From NCBI GenBank assembly GCA_963921935.1, contig OY998185.1, forward strand, positions 28,054,487 to 28,118,486: a stretch of DNA of 64,000 nt, written 5' to 3'. Positions 1-9,401 of the stretch are shown here, piece by piece (position 1 is the stretch's first letter; every line of letters begins with the position of its first letter). The position numbers were made by a program, and so were the translations under genes. Origin of the DNA: Galeruca laticollis (lineage: Eukaryota > Arthropoda > Insecta > Coleoptera > Chrysomelidae). Below the pieces are notes generated by a model, which worked only from the letters and a program-made list of their open reading frames with translations, did no database searches and was not told where the DNA came from.

Positions 1-61
1 TATTTCTGTGAAAATTTATTTGTTAAACACCTATATATTAATAAATCAATTAATTATTCAA

Positions 62-533
62 TCACTTCTTTTTGGAGTAACTGTGGCATTCAAGTCTGCT
101 GGTGTGACAGGAGTAGAATCTTGAACAGCATGTGTTGATAATTTTTACAAACTGAGCATTTAAAGCTTCCTGAAACTTTAAAGTCCTAGGACTCTCAGTT
201 ACAAATGCAGTGCCAATTTGTGGTACAGCTAAAGAGGTTGATGGCTCAGCTTCAATTATTGAGGAAGGAACATCATCAGTTTTACTGTTTGTAAAGATTC
301 TTGAAAATAAAAACAATTATTGAATAAATGTATCCTAGTTAGTTGTTAGTTTTTTTTCTTTAATTATTATAGAGTTACCTGGTACATTGACTGATGGGAA
401 AACTCCTCTTTTCAGAATTTTATTTGGACCAAAATCTTTAGGTAAAAAGTGCACACTCTACAATTGTTGTAAATATTCTCAGATGTAATTTTGTCCTTTA
501 ACCTTCTGTTTCCACATAAATTTACCCATTTGT
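62..533 (-). pseudogene. THAP-domain gene relic, 3' part (two exons)
   Basis: The minus strand at about 379-533 reads as the second half of a THAP zinc-finger domain: DKWVNLCGNRR, then NCRVC, then HFLPKDFG and a typical FPSVNVP end. The C..HF ligand pair is spread over two frames by a small indel next to VC, so the domain is frameshifted. A donor (AG|GTAACT, about 378) and an acceptor (TTTTCAAG, about 300) bracket a 79-bp intron. The next exon (62-299, stop at 62) adds a low-complexity tail beginning IFTNSKTDDVPSS. THAP domains are C2CH DNA-binding modules found in insect regulators and P-element transposases. The N-terminal half is displaced beyond the LINE at 546-6212. The split and the frameshift argue for a dead copy. 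The domain call rests on motif reading only. Confidence 0.5.
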
Positions 534-545
534 CAAAAATTACTT
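534..545. repeat. Target-site duplication, 3' side of I-clade LINE
   Basis: CAAAAATTACTT occurs here and again, identical, at 6213-6224. The two copies bracket the LINE on chromosomal DNA. Confidence 0.85.
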
Positions 546-715
546 CTTTCTTTCTTTTGTTTTAAGGCCTCAGCTGCCAGGGCTATTCGGCCTGTTTTTT
601 GCGTCCGGGATGATTTATGATTGTCTATAATATAGTTTATACGAAAGTAAATACAAACAGAGTGATACCGCACTTATTGTTCAAAATTTTATCTGTAAAC
701 TGTTCGGTTTTGAGG

Positions 716-3700
716 TTATATTTTGATGTTCGAAGCACTTAAAAATTTGGAGATGAGTTTAATGTTTTCACTGTTTGGGAATTTCAGCACTATGTCTTGC
801 AGTGTGTAGGGGCCATAAACATTATTAGGAACCTTAACAGATTTATGAAGAAAATCTGTATTAACACTATTTAAGGAACAGTTGAAAAAGATGTGTGAGA
901 GATCTTGTTTTTCACCACATGGGCATGAATCCGAAGGTACTAAGTTGAATTTGTGTAGATATGACAAAGTGGCACAATGGTTGGATCGAATTCTTGAAGA
1001 AATGCAGATATCTCTTCTGGACAAATTGGAAAGTGAAGAAAACCATGGATTTTTTCTTGGATATTTTATGAATTGAGAGTATAGATTTCCTTTTGTCAAG
1101 CTGAGTGTAGAGAAAGTAGAATTCCACTTATCTAAGATTGATTTCTTAATAGAATGCACCACATCCGAATGGGGACCAGTTGGGAGGGTGGCACGATTTA
1201 TAGTTCTCCCAAGATTTGCAAGATCATCGGCTCTAACATTTCCTTGTATAAGACTGTGTCCGGGAATCCAGCCAATTCGTATGTCTTTCCCTTGCTGATT
1301 CAACTTGTGTAGTAGCTCCTTTATTTTTAGGACAAATGGATTAGAAGATGAGGAGAAGGATTTTTTAGAAATGCATTTTATGGCACTTTGGGAGTCAGAA
1401 AAAATTATAGCTTTGGGAAGGTCAAGTTTTGAAATTTTTTGGATCGCAATTAGTATAGCGTAACATTCTGCTGAAAAGATGGAGAAATGAGAGGGGAGTT
1501 TGTCACATAATGATAAGATGTTAGGAGAATAAATTCCGTATCCTACATTACTGTCAGTCTTAGAGGCATCAGTGAAGAAAATGGGGCCAGAAAAGTTGAT
1601 AGAATTCATTTTGGCCAGAAAGACTTGATTACAGTCCGAATCTTTTTTAATTTCCAGATCTATCGTGTTAGTTTGACTAATTTGAGATTCGAGCGAGAAG
1701 TGATGATAAGGAAATTTGTTGAACGATTCAATGAAGGGAAGGAATTTAGATACTGATTGAAAGGCAAATATAATAGGAGGAGTATTTCTCAGTCTCCAGT
1801 ATATGGGATCGGCAGCCCATTCTGTGAATAATTCTATAAGTGAGGTTTTTATTAGGTCTTTATATGCAACAGCTTTAGATACATATTTAACTGACAAGAT
1901 TTCTCTACGTACCTCCAGGGGGGTCTGCCCACATTCAGATAACATGATGTTGATAGGAGTAGATTTTAGATAGCCTACTATAACCCTTAGGGCTTGATAT
2001 TGTAAACGATCTAATTTTTTAAGTAGGTATTTAGAACAGCCACCATATAGCATGCACGCATTATCAAATAATGGAAGTATGGTCGCTTTGTATATGTTTA
2101 AAAGAGATATTTGATGGCTACCCCACCATTTACCACATAGAGATCTAATTAAATTAATAGCTTTTGATACTTTGCAGGAAATAAATTCAATATGTGGTTT
2201 CCAGTTAAGTTGGTCGTCAAATATAGCTCCTAAGTACTTGACTTGAGATTTCCAAGGGATAGGTTGACCATTAATGACTATGGAATGGACTGGACTAAGC
2301 TTATGGTTTTTCTGAAAAATCATGGCGGCACATTTTTGAGGGGCCAGTGTCAAACCCATAGACAATAAATGAAGATTGAGATTAGAAAGGAAGGTGTTGA
2401 GGGATGTTATAGACTCCTGGATGGTGTTTTCGGCACATATCACAGCAAGATCATCTGCATAACCACTAATTTTTATGGAGGGTGGAAGTATGTTCTGAAG
2501 AGAGTTGCACGATATATTGAATAACAGTGGACTGAGTGGAGAACCTTGGGGGACACCTCTACAAGAAACACCAGGGCCTATAAGTTCATTGTTAAGGGTG
2601 GATTTAATGAATAGATTTCGATCTGAAAGAAAGGATAAAATGAGGTCACAAATGTCATGAGGCAAATTAAGGGAATTTAGAGATGAATAAATAGAGGATA
2701 AAAGAAGATTATCATATGCACCTTTAATGTCGAGAAAAACAACAATTGGGTTTTTATTGGCAGACAATGCACATGATATTTCGGAATAGATGAAAATGTG
2801 GTTATCAGATATACTTCTGCCTTTCCTGAAACCTTGTTGTGAGGGGTGAATTTTTAGGGAGTTTTCAAGAGACCAGTCAAGGCGATTTTTGATCATGCTT
2901 TCGAAAACTTTTCCTATTGTGCTGGATAAGGCTATGGGTCTCCAGCTGGAGGCATCGTTAGGATCCTGGTTTTTTTTAAGAATAGGAATTATTAGATGAT
3001 TTTTCCAATCTGAAGGGATCGGATGATATTTATTGAGTATTTTATTGAAAATAGAGAGAAGAGTTTCTAGGGCTATTTTGGGAAGATGATTGATCATTGA
3101 ATATGTGATGGAATCCAATCCAGGACTTGAATCATTTTTGTTTAGTAAGCTGAAATTCAATTCTTCTATTGTAAAAGGGTGAGTAAAGGAGTCGTTAATG
3201 GCTTGGGGAATAGTGTTAAGGTCTTGAAAAGGGATTTGAGCTAACTTGTTTAAGAGACTTTGGAATATGGAACTGTCTAGGGGAGGCGTGTTAATTAAAT
3301 TACGATTTTCAATAGATCTAGAGAAATTTTTTATTGATTGCCAAATCTTCTTAACAGGTGTTCCGGGGTTCAGTTCTTCCGTGAATTTACGAAAGCCTTC
3401 TAATCTTTTTGTTTTCAGAAAAAGTCGAGTTTTAGCTCTTATTTTCTTGAAATTAATGAAATTTTCCATGGAGAGAGTTCTTAGATATAGTTTAAAAGCC
3501 TCTTTTTTCTTTTGTACCATCTGGGAGCACTCTTTGTCCCACCAGGGAAGATAAGGTTTAGAAGAAGTGAAAGATTTCTTAAGTGGGATAAATAAAGAGA
3601 TGGCTCTTTTTAAGACCTCCAAGAACAAGGGATATTCCATATCATTATGATATATATTATTTTCAATATATGCTTGAAATGCATCCCAGTTGGCTTTATT

Positions 3701-4438
3701 TGTGTTATATTTGACGTGAGTGGAATTCATATGGATGGGCACAGTATTTTGTTTTTTGTAGGAACAAAGGGTAGGAAAATGATCGCTGAAGCCTGATTCT
3801 TGGATCGTTCTCCAGGAGCAATCTAGAGCTATGGCTGAGGAAGTAATTGTAATATCCGGGCAGCTTTTATTGACATTGGGGTTGGGAATACGGGTTGGAG
3901 ATCCGTCATTAAGGATGGTGAGATCATTATGCGAGATGAAGTCCCAGAGTGCAATTCCTTTAGGGTTATTAATGGCAGAGCCCCAAATTTGATTTTGGCC
4001 ATTTAAATCAGCCATTAAGATAAAATTCTTATGTTTTATTTGTTGTAGGAGTTGATTAAACATTCTGTGAGGGAAGGGAATGTTGGGGTCGGGAGGAATA
4101 TAGCTATTAATAATGAATAGATCCTGGAGTTCTACTACCAGCAAGTGTATTTTTGGAGGAACTGGAATTTTGTGTTCAAAATTTTTGCAAGGAATCGAGT
4201 TGTTGATGAAAGTGGCTACACCTCCGTAGCCATCCTGTCGATCTTGTCTAAAACAGCTAAAATTTTTAATATGTGCAGATCCACCTGGAGTCAACCAAGT
4301 TTCATTTAGTAATATAATGTTAATACTCTCATCTCTAATAATAGGAATGAGTACCTCTTTGTTAACATTAAAACTGCGAATATTCCATTGGAGTATGTTA
4401 TATTTAAAGGTATTATCCTGAATACGATTGAATTTCAA
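716..4438 (-). CDS. LINE ORF2, endonuclease / reverse transcriptase / RNase H polyprotein
   Basis: This 1240-residue polyprotein nicks target DNA and copies the element RNA in place. The APE-like endonuclease covers about residues 12-235 (ILQWNIRS, NETWLT, MADLNGQN, SGFSDHFPT). The reverse transcriptase covers about 440-760, with GFRKGRSISDN, VFLDIKGAYDN, GVPQGSPLSP and the catalytic GYADDLA near residue 658. The RNase H domain runs about 950-1080, with the acidic residues in FFTDASK, FSAECYAI and FSDSQSA, and the GWIPGHS and RADDLA motifs. A C-terminal zinc motif, CPCGEKQDLSHIFFNC, lies near residue 1170. Every catalytic motif is intact and the frame is open throughout. Length matches a full I-type ORF2. 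Confidence 0.9.
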   Translation of the reverse strand: MKFNRIQDNTFKYNILQWNIRSFNVNKEVLIPIIRDESINIILLNETWLTPGGSAHIKNFSCFRQDRQDGYGGVATFINNSIPCKNFEHKIPVPPKIHLLVVELQDLFIINSYIPPDPNIPFPHRMFNQLLQQIKHKNFILMADLNGQNQIWGSAINNPKGIALWDFISHNDLTILNDGSPTRIPNPNVNKSCPDITITSSAIALDCSWRTIQESGFSDHFPTLCSYKKQNTVPIHMNSTHVKYNTNKANWDAFQAYIENNIYHNDMEYPLFLEVLKRAISLFIPLKKSFTSSKPYLPWWDKECSQMVQKKKEAFKLYLRTLSMENFINFKKIRAKTRLFLKTKRLEGFRKFTEELNPGTPVKKIWQSIKNFSRSIENRNLINTPPLDSSIFQSLLNKLAQIPFQDLNTIPQAINDSFTHPFTIEELNFSLLNKNDSSPGLDSITYSMINHLPKIALETLLSIFNKILNKYHPIPSDWKNHLIIPILKKNQDPNDASSWRPIALSSTIGKVFESMIKNRLDWSLENSLKIHPSQQGFRKGRSISDNHIFIYSEISCALSANKNPIVVFLDIKGAYDNLLLSSIYSSLNSLNLPHDICDLILSFLSDRNLFIKSTLNNELIGPGVSCRGVPQGSPLSPLLFNISCNSLQNILPPSIKISGYADDLAVICAENTIQESITSLNTFLSNLNLHLLSMGLTLAPQKCAAMIFQKNHKLSPVHSIVINGQPIPWKSQVKYLGAIFDDQLNWKPHIEFISCKVSKAINLIRSLCGKWWGSHQISLLNIYKATILPLFDNACMLYGGCSKYLLKKLDRLQYQALRVIVGYLKSTPINIMLSECGQTPLEVRREILSVKYVSKAVAYKDLIKTSLIELFTEWAADPIYWRLRNTPPIIFAFQSVSKFLPFIESFNKFPYHHFSLESQISQTNTIDLEIKKDSDCNQVFLAKMNSINFSGPIFFTDASKTDSNVGYGIYSPNILSLCDKLPSHFSIFSAECYAILIAIQKISKLDLPKAIIFSDSQSAIKCISKKSFSSSSNPFVLKIKELLHKLNQQGKDIRIGWIPGHSLIQGNVRADDLANLGRTINRATLPTGPHSDVVHSIKKSILDKWNSTFSTLSLTKGNLYSQFIKYPRKNPWFSSLSNLSRRDICISSRIRSNHCATLSYLHKFNLVPSDSCPCGEKQDLSHIFFNCSLNSVNTDFLHKSVKVPNNVYGPYTLQDIVLKFPNSENIKLISKFLSASNIKI

Positions 4439-4497
4439 GCAATAGTGTAAAAAATGAAATAATAAAAAAAGGGGGGGAGGTACTTAGAGGGAGAAAT

Positions 4498-5928
4498 TCA
4501 AGTTATATTATGATTGCTCACCTCTTGAGGAGAGGTAAGCTGAGAAATTGCGAAAGATTGAGAGCTAGGGATAGAAAGGGAATAATCAGACAAAAACGGA
4601 GTATCAGAAGGGGTGAAGTCCATATCAATTCTTTCAATGTGAGAGCAAGAGGGAGATGAAGCATTGTTTTGAAGTGCAGATTTATTTGTTATCGGAGACT
4701 GACAGAGTTCATTGCATGAGGAGGAAAATAGAGCTGCATTATGTGTATCTTTATCAAATCCAGTTCTTTTTTCTAAGATGGTGGGACGTCTGCGTTTATG
4801 AGTAGTGAATTTGTTACTAGGGGGACTTTGTGTCACTTTTTGAGCATAAGAGATTGGAAAAGGGGAAGAAGTCTGTAATTGAGGAAAGGATGTGATTGAT
4901 CTATCAAAAGAGGTGTTTTTAACAGAAGATTTAAGAGGAGGGAAAAGTTGAGAGGCTTCGAAGTAAGAATAGTCATGGAATGCCATTGCTTCATTAATGT
5001 TTTTTTGCCTATTAAATTCTTTGCAAGAGCGGTCAAAAGCTAGATGCTGTCCAGAACAATAAAAACAGTCTAAGGAATTTGAACATGGGTCAGAATGGAT
5101 TGTTCCACATCTACTACACCTTTTGGCACTGCGGCAAGAGTTGGCAGAGTGTCCGAATCTAAGGCAGTTTTTGCATTGAGTAACAGGAGCAATATATTTA
5201 TCAACCTGGACTGGAACTGAAAAAATTTCTAGATCCTTGGGGCATGGACGTCCCTCAAAGGTTACAAGAATTGTTGTGGAGGGAACATATTCATAAGATC
5301 CGTCATCTTTGGTTATTCTGCGGTTAAGTCTTCTAGCACCAATCACTTTTTTATTTTGCAAATAAGCTTCTTGAATAATATCATCTGGGGTAATAGAGAG
5401 TCCTACGTTTTTGACAATGCCTCTCGAGGTGAGAAGGCGTTGTGGTATGTAAGCACAATATCCTTCCCTTCTGAAAGCTTGGTTCATTAGGAAAGAATTA
5501 GCATCACGAGAAGTTTTGAAGGTAATTCCTATTTTGCTGGAACCTTTCTTTTGGATATTTTTAATGTTTTGAATGTTCAGTTTTCGTATAATTTTTCCAA
5601 CATCCATAGGATGAATACTAGGGGGAGTGCCGCTACTTTTAATAGGTTCTACTATAACTAAATGGGGCCCAAAATCGATATCAGAGTACTTCAATCTTCT
5701 CCCTTTAGAAGCCTTAACGCGTTGTTCCAATATTAAAATTTCCTTTATGACTTCGGGATCGTTTTGAAAACAGATTTTAGTGGAAGCGAGTTCATCTTCC
5801 AAGTTTTTAATGTCTTTTTCTAATAGGGGAGAGAGTTGGTGCAAAGAATTTATTAAGTTTTTGGAAGATGGTGATAAAGCATTATGTAGGGAATCTGAGG
5901 AAGAGTTATTGGGGGCCTCATCCCCCAT
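4498..5928 (-). CDS. LINE ORF1, Gag-like nucleic-acid-binding protein
   Basis: The 476-residue ORF1 of the I-clade LINE is expected to coat the element RNA and assist reverse transcription. Residues of about 248-302 hold three consecutive CCHC-type zinc knuckles: CKNCLRFGHSANSC, then CSRCG...DPC, then CFYCSGQHLAFDRSC. This triple-knuckle order is typical of Gag proteins from the Jockey/I superfamily. The region before the knuckles (about 80-240) reads like an RRM-type fold, with short beta segments such as KIGITFKTS and TILVTFEG. The N-terminus is serine-rich and then coiled-coil-like; the C-terminus is serine-rich and disordered. The first ATG gives MGDEAPNN. ORF2 starts about 60 bases downstream, so ORF2 is likely translated by reinitiation or bypass. 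The frame has no stops or frameshifts. Confidence 0.85.
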   Translation of the reverse strand: MGDEAPNNSSSDSLHNALSPSSKNLINSLHQLSPLLEKDIKNLEDELASTKICFQNDPEVIKEILILEQRVKASKGRRLKYSDIDFGPHLVIVEPIKSSGTPPSIHPMDVGKIIRKLNIQNIKNIQKKGSSKIGITFKTSRDANSFLMNQAFRREGYCAYIPQRLLTSRGIVKNVGLSITPDDIIQEAYLQNKKVIGARRLNRRITKDDGSYEYVPSTTILVTFEGRPCPKDLEIFSVPVQVDKYIAPVTQCKNCLRFGHSANSCRSAKRCSRCGTIHSDPCSNSLDCFYCSGQHLAFDRSCKEFNRQKNINEAMAFHDYSYFEASQLFPPLKSSVKNTSFDRSITSFPQLQTSSPFPISYAQKVTQSPPSNKFTTHKRRRPTILEKRTGFDKDTHNAALFSSSCNELCQSPITNKSALQNNASSPSCSHIERIDMDFTPSDTPFLSDYSLSIPSSQSFAISQLTSPQEVSNHNIT

Positions 5929-6212
5929 CTTGATGGTGGAAACTTAGACTAAAGCGTTTTTTGTAGAACACGTGGCAAAAAAATTAAGTTAGGTTAACTT
6001 ACGGAGAATTATTCACAAATCACTGAAGTGCAGTCAATATAATGTCACTTAACTAAAAAACCAATGAATCGTCACTAAAAATAAAACTAACTAAACTTAA
6101 TTAAATTCACAATCGACCAATTCGTGCAGTATTATCTCAAAAAGGAATTCTTTTTCCTATCAATGACTGTTTCGTTGACATTCAAATAATTTCTTGAGCT
6201 ACCATAAATATC

Positions 6213-6224
6213 CAAAAATTACTT
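6213..6224. repeat. Target-site duplication, 5' side of I-clade LINE
   Basis: Second copy of CAAAAATTACTT, identical to 534-545. Confidence 0.85.
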
Positions 6225-6300
6225 TATTTTTTAAAATTGACATCCAAACAGCTTGGTTTGGATAAATTCACAGATGACGGTATTCCAGCAATCAGTAAAA
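6225..6300 (-). pseudogene. Possible displaced N-terminal piece of the THAP relic
   Basis: This flank lies directly upstream, on the minus strand, of the right target duplication of the I-clade LINE, so it was contiguous with 372-533 before insertion. One frame gives KLFGCQF, which resembles the first THAP cysteines (C..GC). It is followed by stops and a short run (NKVIF) leading into DKWV on the other side. Parts of the domain are missing or out of frame, so this is a weak, degenerate match supported mainly by position. Confidence 0.3.
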
Positions 6301-6383
6301 TAAAGTTCGTTAGTAACATTCCAAGCGAATAGATGGCGTTAAAAATGCAGTTTAGCTGTGGCTATAACAGATCGCAGGGCATG

Positions 6384-6644
6384 CACTGTTATAGTAATTT
6401 TTAGTGTACAGCTGGTTATTGTATTTAGTTATATTTTTATTTGACATTTGACTTTAACCTTGACACAAATTATAAATAAAATGGTCTAGCGTTCTTCTAG
6501 CTAGCAAATTATTATATTAAAGGTAAATTAGAATGATTTGTAATTAAAAATATTAATGAATAAAGTACGCTAACGTTTATTTATCAATGATTTGTCAATT
6601 GATTATTTTTATATTGTATAGGATCAATATATAGGTATACAAAA
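6384..6644 (+). repeat. Direct repeat, copy 1 (about 260 bp)
   Basis: The unit runs from CACTGTTATAGTAATTTTTA to the shared end GGTATACAAAA and recurs at 6721-6979. The copies are about 95% alike by eye, with a period of 337 bp. I see no coding potential or terminal inverted repeat. The origin is unknown: a local duplication, a start of a satellite, or the ends of a small element. Confidence 0.75.
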
Positions 6645-6720
6645 ATTATTTTTTATAAATCGCTTATAAAAGAGACTTCATTATAACATTGTTTGCAGTG
6701 TCACAATGAAGCTCTTCGAA

Positions 6721-6979
6721 CACTGTTATAGTAATTTTTAGTGTACAATTGGATATTGTAATTTGTTATATTTTTATTTGACATTTGACTTTAACCTTGA
6801 CACAAATTATAAATAAAATGGTCTAGCGTTGTTCTAGCTAGCAAATTATATTAAAGGTAAATCAGAATGATTTATACATTAAAAATATTAATGAACAAAG
6901 TACGCTAACGTTTATTTACCAATGATTTGTCAATTGTTTATTTTTATATTGTATAGGATCAATATATAGGTATACAAAA
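6721..6979 (+). repeat. Direct repeat, copy 2
   Basis: Second copy of the 6384-6644 unit, separated from it by 76 bp. Both copies include GACATTTGACTTTAACCTTG and GTATAGGATCAATATATAGG. Confidence 0.75.
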
Positions 6980-7336
6980 CGTTCGATTTTTGGCATAAAT
7001 TACCAGATATCTATGTGAAGATGTATTACAGAAATAATTATGTTCATGATATAATATAAATAGATCGCAAGAGCATATACGAAGAAGCTCTTTTTTAAAC
7101 AAAGAATCATCCTCTTTTTGCTTAAATGAAAGTTTTTTTACAATTTACACAATTATTCGGTTATAATATGTCAAAAGTCAGAAGTGCTGAATAAAACCAT
7201 CTGTGATCTGACCAATTAGGAATCTACAGAATTGCCAACTTAAATTCAAACCACTCCTCCTAGTTTAAACACAGGGATTATATGAAATTATATTTTATTT
7301 AAATAATGAAATAAATGCGAATTATAAAAAATATTC
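6980..7336. other. AT-rich spacer, nothing recognised
   Basis: No open frame, repeat arm or element end was recognised here. Confidence 0.5.
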
Positions 7337-7459
7337 TGTAAAACTTGTGCCACAATGACTTTCTGTAGAACTCGTGATTTGCACAATTCACCGCTTTGCG
7401 GTTCGTTGTGCAAACTTCACTCGTACTACAAAACGAGTCATTGTGACACTTGTTTTACA
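7337..7459. repeat. Foldback (MITE-like) repeat, copy 1
   Basis: The arms are an imperfect inverted repeat of about 40 bp: TGTAAAACTTGTGCCACAATG on the left, and the complement of CATTGTGACACTTGTTTTACA on the right. An inner palindrome is centred on CCGCTTTGCGG. The same arm family occurs at 7951-8035, so this is a dispersed foldback family and not a chance hairpin. The two copies flank the exon at 7577-7822. Confidence 0.7.
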
Positions 7460-7576
7460 AATAACTATTTTATAATTCACGTCTACAAAGATTACTTTGT
7501 GACATCGAAAACAGTTACACAAAATAACCATTTCAGCATTGTTTTTGGTAACTTTTTATACAGTTGGATGCACTGT

Positions 7577-7822
7577 TTAACTTTGGCTGACAGAATAACA
7601 TTTATAGCTGACATTTTCTCTGTAATTTTTCATATTGTTTTCTACGCAGCACCTTAAAAATCGCTCATATTCCTTCTCATATTTTTGTTTACATTTTTCA
7701 GGTAGTAAATAATGAACTGCATTATGAGGTATATTGCGAAGTTCTAGTGGAGTACATGATAATTCGCAGTTTAGTTCCATATTCATAAATTCCGAACTAT
7801 GCATTAGTAGTTTATTGAACAT
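7577..7822 (-). pseudogene. Possible first exon of a Crypton/tyrosine-recombinase-like gene
   Basis: The minus-strand frame reads LPEKCKQKYEKEYERF and, later, NYRENV. This resembles the N-terminal 'LPEKS..KY...Y..F..W' core-binding region seen in multicopy insect Crypton-type or XerC-like recombinase genes. The similarity ends at about NYRENV, where a weak donor-like GTCAGC lies, and no recombinase catalytic domain (R-H-R-Y) follows in the window. It is therefore at most an isolated exon or fragment. The call is from memory of the family pattern. Confidence 0.35.
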
Positions 7823-7950
7823 ATAAATTTAAAAATTATGTCAACTATCACTTGTAAGGTGAGGGTACCAACATAAATAAATGACCACAAAAATCCCTAA
7901 TTGCAATTTTATTTGTAAAAAAACACTTTTGCACGTTCATTATAAAAAAT

Positions 7951-8035
7951 AGTATGTAAAATTCGTATCACAATAACTTTTTGCAGTACTCGTGCTACAA
8001 AATGAGTCATTGTGATACTTGTTTTACAATATACT
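7951..8035. repeat. Foldback (MITE-like) repeat, copy 2
   Basis: AGTATGTAAAATTCGTATCAC pairs imperfectly with GTGATACTTGTTTTACAATA at the right end. The middle (GTACTCGTGCTACAAAATGAG) matches the middle of copy 1 at 7337-7459. This copy lacks the extra inner palindrome of copy 1. Confidence 0.7.
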
Positions 8036-8399
8036 ATTACAGTACAATCTTCCAGACAATAATAGCTGTGCGTCGGCCGCAGTATTTGGAAAAAATTGAA
8101 TGTAAAGTTGATTGTGCACGCATAACTTTCCTCAAACTCAACGAATTTAATCAGTTAATAGCTCAAAAGAAAGAGCTTGATCCATTGAGTGTTCTGAGAG
8201 TGAAACGATTAAGATTCATTCATTAGAAAAGTAGCTATGAGAATTCGAATCGCTTGAGTGAATGTGTCCCATAAGAAATGTACAGGGAAGAACCGCGTTT
8301 GAGTATAACTTGAGTAAGGTGGGAGTTGAGTAAATCTTAATGATTGATGACATATCTGTGTCTAAATACCTTTCACATCAGTAGATATGTACGTAGTTC
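8036..8399. other. Unassigned, one short unrecognised open frame
   Basis: A plus-strand frame of about 80 codons ends at 8226 with ...VLRVKRLRFIH. Part of it lies in the foldback repeat. I recognise no domain. The rest shows no element boundary before the GC-rich LINE leader. Confidence 0.4.
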
Positions 8400-8996
8400 G
8401 TCGCTGTTCGTCGGGGTATTTATTGATGTGGAGGGGGTGAAGTACCAACCCGGCGCGTCTCCAGGTAGCGGATAGGAGAACTCTGAAATGATTTTATATG
8501 AGGAGGAGGTCTGCGGAGAAATACCTGGGGCTCGTTGTGTCTAAAAACTCAACTGGCAGCCCTCGAATACCCTGCCGCGGACCAACTTTACCTGTCCCAG
8601 CTGTAGTATCGTGGCTAAGGGATTGCACACAGGGTTACGATGCCGGGTGAAATTTCGAGCTCACCTCAAAATCACCTGTTACACCAATGTCTCCTGGCTG
8701 TCTGTGGTCAAGTCTCGCGGGCCAGTGGGATGGGGGGGTCTTGGCTTTACTGTCCGGACCAAGAGGAGACAACCTCATTAAAAACCTAAATTCAAGGTGG
8801 GAGACCGGGCCGAAGAATGCGTGGCTATATAGAAGAATAGTCCTTACTGGTTTCGACCTTGGAGCACCGGGGGGAACTCCATTGTATTGAACCCCGTACC
8901 TCTGCATGCGGGGCTCTGCAGCGGTGGACCGTAATGACCCTAGCTTCTCGTGGGATCACTCATGGAACGAAAAAGTAATACTTTCACCGAAAAGTA

Positions 8997-9401
8997 GTGG
9001 AGAAAACCTCCACATCTTCATCCGGGCACCTCACAGAGAGAAAAGAGGCCAAACGGCATAAAGGTCGTATGCCGTTCGACCTCCCAAAACCGGGAGAACC
9101 GGGCGGTATAGACGACCCACTGAGAAAAGGCCTCAGTGGAGCAGGGGTGCGGAAATACCAGAAATGTGACATATCGATCCATTCTGATAGTCAAGCAGTT
9201 ATCAAAGCATTGAGCTCCCATGTCATTGACTCAAAGTTGGCATGGGAGTGCCGAAGAAAACTTGATGAATTAGGCAAGAATAACAGGGTCTCTTTAGTCT
9301 GGGTTCCTGGCCACTCGGGAATCACGGGAAACGAAGAGATACACTTGCCAGGAAAGGAGCACAAATGCCCTTTATTGGCCCAGAGCCTTTCCGTGGTGTA
9401 G
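8997..9401 (+). pseudogene. Fused frame: ORF1 N-terminus joined to RNase H
   Basis: A 134-codon open frame starts MEKTSTSSSGHL and carries a proline/glycine/lysine-rich N-terminus like a LINE ORF1 start. After VRKYQKC it runs in frame into RNase H: ISIHSDSQAV (third acidic residue), LVWVPGHSGITGNEE. The last RNase H aspartate region is then damaged, reading EEIHLPGKE in place of the usual DELA. The first RNase H motifs, the reverse transcriptase and the endonuclease are absent. Either the deletion left the frame open by chance or the fused product was kept as part of a non-autonomous element. It cannot be an active RNase H. Confidence 0.6.

Larger units (their letters stand above)
546..6212 (-). 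mobile_element. Full-length I-clade non-LTR retrotransposon
   Basis: This minus-strand LINE of about 5.67 kb has a 5' leader (5929-6212), ORF1 (Gag-like), a short spacer, ORF2 (endonuclease, reverse transcriptase, RNase H) and a short 3' UTR ending in an A-rich (AAAG-like) tail at about 546-566. A perfect 12-bp duplication flanks it, as expected for target-primed reverse transcription. Both ORFs are uninterrupted, which is unusual in this window, so it is probably a young and possibly competent copy. An RNase H domain plus a Gag with three zinc knuckles fits the I/Jockey superfamily. The clade assignment is from general architecture, not from an alignment. Confidence 0.88.

Noticed and set aside
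882..5036. Short open frames overlapping the I-clade LINE ORFs (for example 882-1076 and 3246-3554 plus, 4833-5036 minus)
   Set aside because: They are shadows of the long ORFs in other frames, with no domain.
6384..6979. TRIM-type miniature LTR element from the two direct repeats
   Set aside because: No primer-binding or polypurine motif lies in the 76-bp spacer, and there is no target duplication.
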